Origin: Sphingomonas changbaiensis NBRC 104936
Lineage (GTDB): Bacteria; Pseudomonadota; Alphaproteobacteria; Sphingomonadales; Sphingomonadaceae
DNA: 64,000 nt
Direction: 5' to 3'
Assembly (NCBI RefSeq): GCF_000974765.1
Contig: NZ_BBWU01000025.1
Span: 1 to 64,000 of the forward strand
Of the stretch, positions 17,203 through 26,792 are shown one piece after another. Made by a program: the position numbers and the translations under genes. The first letter of the stretch is position 1. Every line of letters starts with the position of its first letter. The notes beneath the pieces were generated by a model. That model was given only the letters and a program-made list of their open reading frames with translations. It was not told where the DNA came from and did not search any database.

Positions 17203-18675
17203 ATGTTGTCTCGTCGACAAATGATGGCCGGGCTGGGCGCTCTCGGCCTTGACATCAGTAGCGCGTCTTGTGCCTCGTCCTCCTACCCTGAACGCGATTT
17301 CGCCAATTTCGAGACGGGACAGGAACGATCGGCCGTACCCGCATTCGTTCGTGCTCTGGACTGGGTTCGCCGCGAAGGCGGAGGCCGCATCAGATTGCCT
17401 GCCAACCGCACCCTGGTTTTGGATGAGGAAATCCGGCTCTTATCCAACCTGGCGCTGGTCGGCGACTCAAGCTGCCTGATCCGCCAGACCAAGCCTGGCC
17501 TACGCCTTTTTGTGGGCGAAGATATCCATAGCGTCACGCTTTCCGGCTTCGCCGTCCGGGGCGCTGGTCCACAAGCGCTGTTTGAGCCTGAGCGCCGGAC
17601 GGACGTCGACGGAGAAGCGCCACGAACGGTCACCGATGCCGGCCTGATCCATTTTCTCTCCTCGGCTTCGGGCGCTTCCTCTGATCTTGCTGTCCAGAAT
17701 CTGACCATGTCCGACGGATACAATCTGCTGTGTGTCAGGGGCGCCCAGCGGGTCCGTGTTGAGAACTGCCATTTTTCGAACTGGATGCTCTACGCGGCTC
17801 TCTGCTCCGGGAGCTCGGATGTGACCGTTATCGGGAACCGCTTTGAGCAGTGCGCGCAAGCGCGCGGCTACACGGCTTATGCATTTTCGGCGACCGGTGA
17901 CGAGCGCCGAGGTTATCCTCAGAGGCGTCTCAGGTTTCTGCGGAACATGGTCAGCGGGGTGCCGTCATGGGACGGCTTCATGACCCATGAAGTCGACGAC
18001 CTGATTGTCGAGGATAACGAGTTTCGTGACGTCAGGAATGGAATCGACATCACGTCTCCGTCCGGCCGCATCGCGAATGTGCGAGTCAGCCGAAACCGTA
18101 TCTTCCACACGCGATCCGATCCCTGGCGGGGGCGGTCGGCTGCTCACTTCGGGATATCCGTCGCCGCCGATCCCGGCGTGCCGTTCATCAGAAACGTGAA
18201 CGTATCCGAAAATCTGGTGAGCGGCGCGAATGCCGTGCCCGGCCTGTCATCAGGCGGATATGTAATCGGTGCGCTCGCTTTTTCGCGTATCGGCGAGTTG
18301 ACGGTGTCCGGCAACGGCATCGCGGACATCGGGAATGAGGACTCAAAACTGCCCAAACCGAAGGGATTCGACTGCATCAGTATTTATCAGCCGTCTTCAA
18401 ACGTAACGATTCTGAACAACACAGGCAACGGAACTCTCGATCGTTATTTCCTTGAGCTCGACGCGACGACCGATGGCGCATCTGACAACATCAAAATATC
18501 TGGAAACACATTCAGCACATCCAGTAAAATGACCAGCCTCACTCGATTTGTTCGCGGTAACTTCAAGAACGTATCGATCTTCAATAATCGCCTGATGTCC
18601 TCGAGCAGACGAACTTCACAATTCGAAGTAGAACCCGAATCGGCGCACGTTGCGCTCCTGCCATCAATTTCCTGA
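17203..18675 (+). CDS. Right-handed beta-helix protein with Tat/lipoprotein-like signal
   Basis: The roughly 490-residue protein begins [17 protein letters not shown], which has a twin-arginine motif followed by a short hydrophobic stretch and a cysteine (SSASC), suggesting Tat export and possibly lipid attachment. The rest consists of short repeats of parallel beta-helix type, such as [58 protein letters not shown] and [11 protein letters not shown], as in pectate lyase-like and polysaccharide-modifying enzymes. A cleavage or modification role on the locus polysaccharide is plausible but not shown. The start is uncertain: an ATG at 17158 would add 15 residues, and neither has a good ribosome site. 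The 3' end overlaps msrA by 12 bases in convergent orientation. Confidence 0.8.
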   Translation: MLSRRQMMAGLGALGLDISSASCASSSYPERDFANFETGQERSAVPAFVRALDWVRREGGGRIRLPANRTLVLDEEIRLLSNLALVGDSSCLIRQTKPGLRLFVGEDIHSVTLSGFAVRGAGPQALFEPERRTDVDGEAPRTVTDAGLIHFLSSASGASSDLAVQNLTMSDGYNLLCVRGAQRVRVENCHFSNWMLYAALCSGSSDVTVIGNRFEQCAQARGYTAYAFSATGDERRGYPQRRLRFLRNMVSGVPSWDGFMTHEVDDLIVEDNEFRDVRNGIDITSPSGRIANVRVSRNRIFHTRSDPWRGRSAAHFGISVAADPGVPFIRNVNVSENLVSGANAVPGLSSGGYVIGALAFSRIGELTVSGNGIADIGNEDSKLPKPKGFDCISIYQPSSNVTILNNTGNGTLDRYFLELDATTDGASDNIKISGNTFSTSSKMTSLTRFVRGNFKNVSIFNNRLMSSSRRTSQFEVEPESAHVALLPSIS

Positions 18676-19200
18676 TTTGAGCCTCGATGCATATGCCTTC
18701 CGAAATTTGGCCAGCTTAGGCGAAATTACTACGTTGCAATAGGCGTTTTGCGAACCGACACGATCGTAGTATTCTTGGTGGTAATCCTCAGCTGGGTACC
18801 AAATACCCGCCTCTTGGATGCTTGTGACGATCGGATCCGGCCATGCCGCCTGGGCTCGCTCAAGTGCAGCTCGTGCGAGCCGCTCCTGCTCGGGTGAATG
18901 AGTAAAAATCGCTGATCGATATTGCGTTCCGACGTCGTTCCCCTGCCGGTTAAGCTGCGTGGGATCATGGGTGTGAAGGAATATGTCCAATAGGTCGGCA
19001 TAGGAGATCGAGTCCGGATCGAACGAGAGCTGAACGGCTTCGGCATGGCCGGTGGAGCCGGAACAGACCGCCTTATAATCGGGATCGGGCATCGTCCCGC
19101 CGGTATAGCCGCTCTCAACCTTTTCGACTCCGACGACATCCTTGAAAACGGCCTCGGTGCACCAGAAGCACCCACCCGCGAAGGTTGCGATCTCCCGCAA
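18664..19200 (-). CDS. msrA: Peptide-methionine (S)-S-oxide reductase MsrA
   Basis: The 178-residue enzyme repairs methionine-S-sulfoxide in proteins using a cysteine active site. The catalytic [11 protein letters not shown] lies at the extreme N terminus, with SGYTGG near residue 33, [10 protein letters not shown] near residue 52, [21 protein letters not shown] near residues 75-95 and AEDYHQEY near residue 145. I chose a TTG start at 19200 because TAGGAG lies about 8 bases upstream and the protein opens at the usual point just before the catalytic motif; no ATG or GTG occurs in this region. It is divergent from the O-antigen ligase-like gene and sits oddly within the polysaccharide locus. 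Confidence 0.9.
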   Translation of the reverse strand: MREIATFAGGCFWCTEAVFKDVVGVEKVESGYTGGTMPDPDYKAVCSGSTGHAEAVQLSFDPDSISYADLLDIFLHTHDPTQLNRQGNDVGTQYRSAIFTHSPEQERLARAALERAQAAWPDPIVTSIQEAGIWYPAEDYHQEYYDRVGSQNAYCNVVISPKLAKFRKAYASRLKSGN

Positions 19201-19278
19201 TTGCTTGCTCCTATCAGCACTGCCCGTTAGCAACGCCTTTGGCTCAAGCCGACGCCTGCGACAATAGGTCGCGCGCGA

Positions 19279-20694
19279 ATGCTGAGGCTTCCGTTTCCTG
19301 TCGGGATAATGCCCCTCGTGTTTCCAAATGCCGATCGTTCTCCTCGCCAGCGATTCATGTTCTGGGTCCTTGTAGGGTTCCTTGCCTGCTGCTTTGCCTT
19401 CGGCGGCTCTTCCAGGGTGGACGTTTTCCAACCCATGCTCGTTCGATCGGCCGCAGTCCTGCTCATCGCGGCATCCATCGGAACAGGCGCCCCAAAGGAC
19501 TGGTCCGCGGTTCGCGTGCCAGCGCTTCTCCTTGCGGCTGCAGCAGCAGTCGTGGCCCTGCAGCTCATCCCGCTGCCGCCGGCGCTTTGGACCTCGCTGC
19601 CCGGCCGGAGCTCCGTTCGAACCGTCGCTGACGTCATCGGATCGACGCAGCCGTGGCGGCCGATTTCGCTTACGCCGGATCTCACACTCAACACGCTGCT
19701 GTCGCTGCTGCCGCCTGCGGCTATTCTTGTCGGCATAGCATCGATCGCACGCGAAGATCGGATGCGGCTGCTCTCTGTAATCCTTGTCGGCGGCGGCGTC
19801 AGCGTGGTCATCGGCCTGGTCCAGATCACCAGCCGCGACCTCTATTTCTTCCGCATCACCAATCCCGGCTATCCGGTAGGCGTCTTCGCCAATCGCAACC
19901 ACCAGGCCGCGCTGGTTGCTTGCATGCTGCCGATGCTGGGCGTCTTTGCCGGCTTGCGCCAAGGGGCTCGCGCGGGTGCCAAGCTACAGGCGGCATTCGC
20001 CGCGGTCGCTGCGATTGCGCTGCTCCCCTTTGTACTAGCGAACGGATCGCGAGCCGGATTGGGATTGGCCATTGCTGGCCTTGCAGCTGGGCTGATCCTC
20101 TACGCGGGCCATCAGGGCGCATGGTCGTCCCTGACCCGTTCGCGCGCTTGGCGTCTCAGTGCCGGAGCGGCCGCGCTTGCGGGGGTAGTCCTTGTCGGTG
20201 CGGCTGCGCTTTATTCGCGAAATGACGCAATTACGCGAATTTCAAGCGCCACTACTGCCGAAGATCAGCGCTTCCAGTTCATTCCCCAGATGACCCATAT
20301 GACGGCAGATTTTTTCCCCGTCGGATCGGGGTTCGGTTCGTTTGATTCGGTGTTCCGCAGCTATGAGCCGAGCGAAGCGCTCTTACGAACTTACTTCAAT
20401 CACGCTCACAATGACGCGCTGGAGTTGGCGATCGAGGCTGGCGCTTTCGGCTTTATCGTGCTGACCGTCCTGCTCGGCTGGTGGGCGACGCGTGCCGCTC
20501 ATTATTGGCGCGACATGTCGCGGGACAGCTCTGCGCGTCGATTTGGGCGGCTCGGATCCGTGGTCATCGGCATCCTGTTCGTAGCGAGCCTGGTCGACTA
20601 TCCGCTGCGAACCCCGCTGCTGGGCTGCATTTTCTTCGTCGCTGCCTGCTGGATGCACCTCGAACCGACAGGGCGAACCCAGAAGACCGACTGA
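19279..20694 (+). CDS. O-antigen ligase / polymerase family membrane protein
   Basis: The 471-residue protein has about ten to twelve membrane segments and belongs to the O-antigen ligase family (Wzy_C/WaaL-like). A large periplasmic loop between residues 310 and 375 ends in [19 protein letters not shown], the H-x-x-N-D-x-L-E pattern usual in this family. [17 protein letters not shown] near residue 197 is also typical. It either polymerises repeat units or attaches glycan to an acceptor (lipid A core or protein). The ATG at 19309 is a possible alternative start. A second, unrelated polymerase-like protein is encoded at 31629-32918. Confidence 0.88.
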   Translation: MLRLPFPVGIMPLVFPNADRSPRQRFMFWVLVGFLACCFAFGGSSRVDVFQPMLVRSAAVLLIAASIGTGAPKDWSAVRVPALLLAAAAAVVALQLIPLPPALWTSLPGRSSVRTVADVIGSTQPWRPISLTPDLTLNTLLSLLPPAAILVGIASIAREDRMRLLSVILVGGGVSVVIGLVQITSRDLYFFRITNPGYPVGVFANRNHQAALVACMLPMLGVFAGLRQGARAGAKLQAAFAAVAAIALLPFVLANGSRAGLGLAIAGLAAGLILYAGHQGAWSSLTRSRAWRLSAGAAALAGVVLVGAAALYSRNDAITRISSATTAEDQRFQFIPQMTHMTADFFPVGSGFGSFDSVFRSYEPSEALLRTYFNHAHNDALELAIEAGAFGFIVLTVLLGWWATRAAHYWRDMSRDSSARRFGRLGSVVIGILFVASLVDYPLRTPLLGCIFFVAACWMHLEPTGRTQKTD

Positions 20695-22596
20695 TCAGGC
20701 CCGCGCACGTTGCCGGTTGTAGGTTGCGTCGACCATGCGCGCGTCGGGCGTGAAGCCGGAAACGACGCTGGTAAGACGTGTCCGGACCTGCTCCGCGTTC
20801 CCAGCCCGCGCGAAGGCTTCGATCGCTTCAACCTCACCCTTCAAAACATGCCAGGGAAGAAACGCCTCGTTTGCCTTCATGATCAGCGGGTGCATCGTCG
20901 GCTGCGGATTGTCGCCGATCAGCAGCTCCTCATAGAGTTTTTCACCCGGCCTTAGCCCGACAAACGTGATCTCGATATCGCCATCGGGATTTTCCGCGTC
21001 CTTCACGGTCATGCCCGAGAGCTCGACCATGCGTCGGGCCAAATCGAGAATGCGGACCGGATTGCCCATGTCCAATACGAAAACTTCGCCGCCGGTGGCC
21101 ATCGCTCCCGCCTGAATCACAAGCTGCGACGCTTCGGGAATGGTCATGAAATAGCGGGTAATGTCCTGGTGGGTGAGAGTGATGGGCCCGCCGCTGGCGA
21201 TCTGCTCCCTGAACAGCGGCACGACCGAACCGCTGGATCCAAGCACGTTACCGAAACGTACCATTGAAAATCGTGTCGAACTGCGTTCCGCCAAGGCCTG
21301 CAGGCAGATCTCTGCAAGCCTTTTGCTTGCCCCCATCACATTCGTCGGACGGACCGCCTTGTCAGTGCTGATCAGTACGAAATCGGACACCCCCGCTGCC
21401 TCGGCAGCCGATGCGCAGATCATCGTGCCCGAAACGTTGTTCAGAACGCCTTCGCAGACATTCTGTTCGACGAGCGGAACATGCTTGTACGCCGCGGCGT
21501 GGTAGATGGTGTTCGGCCGCCATGCTTCGAACACCTGCCGCATCAGCTCGCGATTTTGAACCGACGCGATCAATGGAACGATTTCCGCCGATTGCGCGCC
21601 GTCGAGAGCATTCAATTCCCGATGAATCGAATAGAGAGCGTACTCGCTTGCATCCACCAGCACGAGACGAACGGGCTCCAGCTGGACTGCCTGACGGCAC
21701 AGTTCGCTCCCGATCGATCCCCCCGCCCCAGTGACCAGGACAGTCTTCCCGGTGATATTCCGTCCAAGCAGCAGCGGATGCGGCGAAACCGGATCGCGAC
21801 CGAGCAGATCCTCGATTGCGAGGGGGCGAAGATCGGTCACCTGGACTCGGCCATGGGCCAAATCCATCAGGCCGGGCACTGTTCGGATTGAGACCGAAAA
21901 AGGCTGCAGAAAATCCACAACTTCATTCCGCCGCCGCTTCGAGGCGGACGGAATCGCAAGAAAGACATCAGTGACGTTAAAGTCGGAAACGACCCACTCG
22001 ACTCTGTTGCGCCCCCACACCCTTATACCGTCCAGCATGCTGCCATGCATGCTGGTGTCGTCGTCGATATAGCCGACCGCCCTGAACTGGTCGCTGTTGG
22101 CCAGGGCCGTCGCCAGCTGACGGCCGGCGGCACCCGCGCCGAAAATCAAAACATTCCGGCGTTGCTTTCGACCAAGTCCGTGTCGGTAGGCGCCGCCCAG
22201 CCAATATTTTGCAAGCAGTCTGGCTGCGCTGACCGCGACGAACAGCAGCACGGGCTGGGCCAACCCGATGGTGCGGGGAACATCTGGGATCGACCATGCC
22301 GTGAATATCGTCCCAAAGCAGATCGCATAGATGAGGCAAGCCTGTGCCGTCGACGCCAGCGCGGACCAGCCGACATGCCGAAAAACCTCCCGGTACAGGC
22401 CAAATGAAACGAATAGCGGAATGCTGATCAGCATCGACGCCACAGCCGCAATCCACGGGCCGCCAGCGAGGCTCACCCATTCCCCGAGCCTTAAGTAGAA
22501 GGCGAGCCAGACCGTGAGAACGCAGAGGCAGACGTCGACGCTCAGCACGATCAAGCGTTTGAACAATCTCGGCAATGCCAGCAGCCAGCCGATCAT
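20695..22596 (-). CDS. Membrane-bound nucleotide-sugar 4,6-dehydratase (FlaA1/CapD/WbpM type)
   Basis: The 633-residue protein has four N-terminal membrane helices, a first Rossmann region (RNVLIFGAGAAGRQLATAL, near residue 140) and a catalytic SDR domain starting at KTVLVTGAGGSIGSELCRQA near residue 285. The catalytic region reads LISTDKAVRPTNVMGASKRL, with Met in place of the usual SDR Tyr, a known hallmark of the WbpM/PglF 4,6-dehydratases. It should convert UDP-GlcNAc or a similar donor to the 4-keto-6-deoxy form at the membrane. I chose the ATG at 22596 (MIGWLLALPRLFK) because it begins at the first membrane helix; a longer reading to 22719 exists. It is divergent from the coupled block 22843-27499, whose aminotransferase is a natural user of its product. 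Confidence 0.92.
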   Translation of the reverse strand: MIGWLLALPRLFKRLIVLSVDVCLCVLTVWLAFYLRLGEWVSLAGGPWIAAVASMLISIPLFVSFGLYREVFRHVGWSALASTAQACLIYAICFGTIFTAWSIPDVPRTIGLAQPVLLFVAVSAARLLAKYWLGGAYRHGLGRKQRRNVLIFGAGAAGRQLATALANSDQFRAVGYIDDDTSMHGSMLDGIRVWGRNRVEWVVSDFNVTDVFLAIPSASKRRRNEVVDFLQPFSVSIRTVPGLMDLAHGRVQVTDLRPLAIEDLLGRDPVSPHPLLLGRNITGKTVLVTGAGGSIGSELCRQAVQLEPVRLVLVDASEYALYSIHRELNALDGAQSAEIVPLIASVQNRELMRQVFEAWRPNTIYHAAAYKHVPLVEQNVCEGVLNNVSGTMICASAAEAAGVSDFVLISTDKAVRPTNVMGASKRLAEICLQALAERSSTRFSMVRFGNVLGSSGSVVPLFREQIASGGPITLTHQDITRYFMTIPEASQLVIQAGAMATGGEVFVLDMGNPVRILDLARRMVELSGMTVKDAENPDGDIEITFVGLRPGEKLYEELLIGDNPQPTMHPLIMKANEAFLPWHVLKGEVEAIEAFARAGNAEQVRTRLTSVVSGFTPDARMVDATYNRQRARA

Positions 22597-22842
22597 GTCC
22601 GCCCCCGACCAAGCCGCATCCCTACCGTCCCGAACTGCAATGAAAACACGTGGTTGTCCGCGTTCTAGCAGAGCCTTCATCCCCAGTCCAAGCGCCAAAC
22701 AGGGTTGTAAACCGCACATCGCCGACCTAGAGCGCGACGGCCGGGGGCCGCGCTGGCCTGGATTTCGGTCCTGTTGTCCAACCTAACGTGCTGACGCGCG
22801 GAGAATGTGTTTGCTCGTCCCGCCTCTCGATATGGTTTCGCC

Positions 22843-23640
22843 ATGACCCGCCACTTTGTCGACGTGACGGAAATGGGCGGGCAGATGATCTCTACAGAGC
22901 AACTGCAACGGACCTGTGACCGGTATCACTGGGCTGCGGAGCTCGTCCGTGGAACGGATGTTCTCGAAGTCGGCTGCGGAGCCGGCCAGGGGCTTGGCAT
23001 CTTGCGCGCGGCCGCGCGGTCCTTGGCCGCAGGCGACATCTCGCCGGAAGTCTTGTCGGCGGCGCGCGATATCGCGGCGGACGATGTCCACCTGGAGGTG
23101 TTTGGGGCCGAGCGCATCCCGTTTCCCGATGCGAGCTTCGACCACGTCCTCTTGTTCGAGGCGATTTATTACATCGCCGACAAAGATCGGTTCCTGAGCG
23201 AGGCCAAGCGTGTGCTGCGTCCCGGCGGACGGTTGCTGATCGTGACGGCGAACAAGGATTTGTACGATTTCAATCCCAGCCCCTTTTCGCACGGTTATCT
23301 GGGAGTCGGCGAACTGACGCAAATGCTTGCCAAGCACGGGTTCAGCCCGTCATTCTCCGCCTCACACAATGTAGAGGCGGTGAGCGCCCGCCAACGAATT
23401 TTGCGCCCGCTCAAATTTGTCGCCGCAAAGTTCGGCCTAATTCCCAAGAGCATGGCGGGAAAGGCCTGGCTCAAGCGCCTGGTGTTCGGCAAACTCATCC
23501 CCATGCCGCCGGCGCTGGATACGGTGCAGCATAGACTGACCCCACCGGTCCCGGTCGAAGCTGGCCGTGCCGACACACGTCACAAAGTGATCTACTGCAT
23601 CGCCACCAGCTTCAATCAGGAAATCCCAGGTTCAACATGA
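22843..23640 (+). CDS. Class I SAM-dependent methyltransferase
   Basis: The 265-residue protein has the SAM-binding motif I VLEVGCGAGQGLGIL near residue 43, an acidic motif II (AGDISPEVL), and the post-motif VLRPGGRLLIVTANKD near residue 127. It is of the broad UbiE/Methyltransf_11 type. It opens a block of five overlapping genes: its stop overlaps the aminotransferase start (ATGA). A nucleotide sugar or glycolipid is the likely acceptor by context. The ATG at 22843 is preferred over a GTG at 22807. Confidence 0.88.
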   Translation: MTRHFVDVTEMGGQMISTEQLQRTCDRYHWAAELVRGTDVLEVGCGAGQGLGILRAAARSLAAGDISPEVLSAARDIAADDVHLEVFGAERIPFPDASFDHVLLFEAIYYIADKDRFLSEAKRVLRPGGRLLIVTANKDLYDFNPSPFSHGYLGVGELTQMLAKHGFSPSFSASHNVEAVSARQRILRPLKFVAAKFGLIPKSMAGKAWLKRLVFGKLIPMPPALDTVQHRLTPPVPVEAGRADTRHKVIYCIATSFNQEIPGST

Positions 23641-24749
23641 AAGTACCATTTTTTGATTGGGCCGCCTATTTCAACGAGCGCGCCGACGAGTTTGCCCGAA
23701 TCTTGACTGAAACTGCCGGTGCGGGCCGGTTCATCCTGCAAAAGGATGTCGACGAATTCGAGGCCGCGCTGGCCCGCTTCATCGGAGTGAAGCACGTCAT
23801 TGCCGTTGCCGATGGCACGAACGCGATCCTGCTGGGCCTGCGCGCCAGTGGCTTGCGCCCAGGCGACGAGGTTATTCTTCCGTCCCACTCGTTCATCGCC
23901 GCTGCCCAGTCCGTGCACCATGCGGGCGGAACTGTCATCCCGGTTGAGCTGGATGAAAGTGATTGGCTGGTATCGCCGGAGGCAATCGAGGCGGCGATTA
24001 CACCCAAGACACGCGCCATCATGCCAGTCCACGTGAACGGGCGAACGTGCCAGATGGACGCGATCATGGACATCGCGGCCCGTCATGGCCTCGAGGTGTT
24101 CGAAGATTCGGCTCAGGCCGCGGGCGCGCGCCTCGACAACAAGCCCGCGGGTGCGATCGGCCGGTGGGGAACCTACAGCTTTTATCCGTCCAAAACTCTC
24201 GGCTGTTTTGGCGATGGAGGCGCGCTCGTCACGAACGACGACGAAATCGCCGAACGCGTGCGGGCAATGCGCAATCATGGAGCCAATCGCGACAAGGTGA
24301 TCCCACGCGACGTCACCATCTGGGGCACGAACAGCCGCCTGGATAATGTGCAAGCGGCGATTCTCGTATACAAGCTCACCTACTATGCGGAAGCCATCGA
24401 GCGCAGGCGCGAAATCGCGCGACAATATGATGAGGCCTTTGCCGAGCTGGACGGACTGCGTCTCCCTCCCCCGCCGGAAGACGGCCGATATTTCGACGTC
24501 TTTCAAAACTACGAGCTTTGCTGTGACCGGCGAGATGAATTGCGTGCCCACCTCTCCGAACAGGGCGTCGGGACCATAGTCCAGTGGGGAGGATTCGGCA
24601 TTCACCAGCTGCGGGGGCTTGGATTTAATCAAGACCTGCCGATCACAGATCGCTTTTTCAAAGAATCGCTGCTCTTGCCGATGAATCATGTGCTTTCGGA
24701 CGAGCAGGTTGCGCATGTAATTCAGAGCGTCAGGAGTTTTTGTGCATAG
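23637..24749 (+). CDS. DegT/DnrJ/EryC1/StrS-family sugar aminotransferase
   Basis: This 370-residue PLP enzyme transfers an amino group, usually from glutamate, to a keto sugar nucleotide. The family signature is clear: VADGTNAILLGLRASGL near residue 60, EDSAQAAGARLDNKPAG near residue 157, and the PLP-lysine motif YSFYPSKTLGCFGDGGALVT near residues 180-200. With the divergent 4,6-dehydratase it could make a 4-amino-4,6-dideoxy sugar as in bacillosamine synthesis; 3-amination is the alternative. It overlaps the gene before by 4 bases and the E1 alpha gene after by 8. Confidence 0.93.
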   Translation: MKVPFFDWAAYFNERADEFARILTETAGAGRFILQKDVDEFEAALARFIGVKHVIAVADGTNAILLGLRASGLRPGDEVILPSHSFIAAAQSVHHAGGTVIPVELDESDWLVSPEAIEAAITPKTRAIMPVHVNGRTCQMDAIMDIAARHGLEVFEDSAQAAGARLDNKPAGAIGRWGTYSFYPSKTLGCFGDGGALVTNDDEIAERVRAMRNHGANRDKVIPRDVTIWGTNSRLDNVQAAILVYKLTYYAEAIERRREIARQYDEAFAELDGLRLPPPPEDGRYFDVFQNYELCCDRRDELRAHLSEQGVGTIVQWGGFGIHQLRGLGFNQDLPITDRFFKESLLLPMNHVLSDEQVAHVIQSVRSFCA

Positions 24750-25806
24750 CACCACTTCGGACATGCGGCTCGGGCCGCTTGCTGACCCTCAGCTGTTCAA
24801 TGAGCCGCTCGACCTGGGCAATGGCGCAACGGATGCGCTGCTCGGCTATTATCGATCCATGCTCAAGATCCGGCTCGCCGAAGAAGTGGTGGCCGATCTG
24901 TATGTGGCTGGCGAAGTGCGGTGCCCATGCCATCTCGGAATTGGCCAGGAGGCGGTCGCGGTCGGCGTGTCTTCCGCTTTGCGCCCGACCGACCGGGTAT
25001 ATGGCGGCCACCGCAGCCACTCCCACTATCTGGCCGTCGGCGGAAACCCCGCGGCCATGATTGCCGAGATCTTCGGCAAGGGGACAGGTGCTTCGGCGGG
25101 CATGGGCGGATCCATGCATCTCTATGCTCCCGAGGTCGGCTTCCACGGTTCGGTTCCGATCGTCGGCGCCACGATACCAATCGCCGCGGGCGCCGCTCTG
25201 GCCGCCAAGATGGACGGTCGTGGGGATGTGGCAGTCGCCTACTTCGGTGACGGGGCGTGCGAAGAGGGCATTCTCCACGAAACCTTGAACATGGCATCGG
25301 TGATGCGCCTGCCGGTGTTGTTCGTCGCCGAAAACAACCTTTATTCAAGTCATCTGGACATCAAGCTGCGCCAGCCGCTCGACTCAGTCGCACGGTTCGC
25401 GCGCGCGAACGGGGTCGAAGCCGAGTTGGTGGACGGCAACGATGTGGTCGAAGTTGCCCGGGCGGCCGAGCGTTTGGTTCGCGCCAGTCGAGAGGGCCGC
25501 GGGCCTGGGTTCATCGAAGCCGTGACCTTCCGTTGGCGAGGCCATGTCGGCCCTAACGAGGATATCGACGTGGGTGTGCGAAGAAGCCCCGATGAACTGG
25601 CCGCATGGAAAGGGCGGGACCCGATCGGCAGGCTTCGATCGGCGCTGATCAATGCCAAACGTGTCGCCCCCGACAGCTTCACGCTGATCGAGGAAGAAAT
25701 TCGGACCGAGCTGCGGGATGCCGTTGAGGCCGCCCGTGCAGCGCCATATCCGCCGGAGGCGGCACTTCTCGACATGGTCTATGCCAACGGGGGGCAGACG
25801 TCATGA
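24742..25806 (+). CDS. Thiamine-diphosphate-dependent E1 component, alpha subunit
   Basis: The 354-residue protein matches the alpha subunit of two-subunit 2-oxo-acid or acetoin dehydrogenases. It has GGHRSHSHYLAVGGN near residue 90, MGGSMHLYAPEVGF near residue 118, and the ThDP-binding GDGACEEGILHETLNMASV near residues 170-190, with VLFVAENNLYS. Normally such a subunit decarboxylates a 2-oxo acid and hands the acyl group to a lipoyl E2, but no E2 or E3 is present here. It is coupled by overlap to a sugar aminotransferase upstream and to the beta subunit downstream, so a role in sugar modification is inferred. Confidence 0.9.
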   Translation: MHSTTSDMRLGPLADPQLFNEPLDLGNGATDALLGYYRSMLKIRLAEEVVADLYVAGEVRCPCHLGIGQEAVAVGVSSALRPTDRVYGGHRSHSHYLAVGGNPAAMIAEIFGKGTGASAGMGGSMHLYAPEVGFHGSVPIVGATIPIAAGAALAAKMDGRGDVAVAYFGDGACEEGILHETLNMASVMRLPVLFVAENNLYSSHLDIKLRQPLDSVARFARANGVEAELVDGNDVVEVARAAERLVRASREGRGPGFIEAVTFRWRGHVGPNEDIDVGVRRSPDELAAWKGRDPIGRLRSALINAKRVAPDSFTLIEEEIRTELRDAVEAARAAPYPPEAALLDMVYANGGQTS

Positions 25807-26792
25807 GTTCGGTCGCTTATTGCGATGCCATCCGCCAGGGATTCGGGTTCGTCATGGAATCCGATCCCAAGTGCCTGGCGATCGGCCAGGGCCTGTGGAG
25901 CCCATGGTACGTAGGACGGTCGATGGACGGTCTTGACCGCCGCTTCGGCAAGGAACGCGTGATCGACACGCCTGTGTCGGAAGGCGCCACGACGGGCATC
26001 GCCGTCGGTGCAGCCCTGCACGGCTATAAGCCTATTGTCATCCATCCGCGGATGGATTTCATGATCCTGGCGACCGACCAAATCGTGAACCAAGCCGCAA
26101 AGTGGCGGCATATGCTTGGCGGCCACTGCTCCCCCGCCATGGTGATTCGGGGAATCGTCAATCGCGGCGGCGAACAGGGCGCTCAGCATAGCCAGGCACT
26201 GCATAGCTGGTACGCGCATATACCGGGCCTGCGCGTGGTGATGCCCGCGACACCGACCGATGCGCGCGACCTGCTCATTGCGGCGACGCAATCGCCCGAC
26301 CCCGTTCTCTACATCGACGATCGCTGGCTCTACGAGTGGGAAGAAGAGATGGCGCCAGCGGCCGATGTTGATTTGGAGTCGGTTGGCGGCGTCCTCCGAC
26401 GTGAGGGCGACGCAATCACGCTGGCCGGCGCGAGCTATTCGGTGAAGCTGGCGCTGGATGCCGCGGAGATCCTGCAAACACACGGAGTGACGTGCGATGT
26501 CGTCGACATGCGCATCCTCAATCCCCTCGACCCGGCCGCGCTTCGCCGCTCGGTGCGCAAGACCGGGCGCCTTCTCGCCATTGACGGCAGTTGGAGCAAT
26601 TGCGGCTTCGCGGGCGAGCTGATCGCAAGCGCTGTCGAGGGCACGAGGCCTGATGAGTGGCGCGCGATGCCCAGTCGAGTCACGCTTCCTCATGCGCCTG
26701 CTCCCACCAGCAAGCCGCTCGAGGCTGCTTATTACCCGACCGCCGACAGCGTCGCCGCAGCCGCCCTGGACATCGTCAAGAAGAGCACATGA
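25803..26792 (+). CDS. Thiamine-diphosphate-dependent E1 component, beta subunit
   Basis: The 329-residue protein is the transketolase-like beta partner of E1. It has the DTPVSEGATTGIAVGAALHG segment near residue 58 (the beta-subunit glutamate that activates ThDP), the pyrimidine-domain region QGAQHSQALHSWYAHIPGL near residue 125, and the C-terminal transketolase domain (VVDMRILNPLDPAALRRSV, near residue 235). The start codon overlaps the alpha-subunit stop (ATGA) and its own stop overlaps the next start (ATGA), so it is translated within one coupled set with the initiating sugar transferase. Confidence 0.9.
   Translation: MSSVAYCDAIRQGFGFVMESDPKCLAIGQGLWSPWYVGRSMDGLDRRFGKERVIDTPVSEGATTGIAVGAALHGYKPIVIHPRMDFMILATDQIVNQAAKWRHMLGGHCSPAMVIRGIVNRGGEQGAQHSQALHSWYAHIPGLRVVMPATPTDARDLLIAATQSPDPVLYIDDRWLYEWEEEMAPAADVDLESVGGVLRREGDAITLAGASYSVKLALDAAEILQTHGVTCDVVDMRILNPLDPAALRRSVRKTGRLLAIDGSWSNCGFAGELIASAVEGTRPDEWRAMPSRVTLPHAPAPTSKPLEAAYYPTADSVAAAALDIVKKST

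Noticed and set aside
18664-19962. 432-residue reading of msrA extending into the ligase-like gene
   Set aside because: The first 250 residues are Arg/Asp/Gly-rich shadow translation opposite a clear membrane-protein gene; only the final 178 residues match MsrA.
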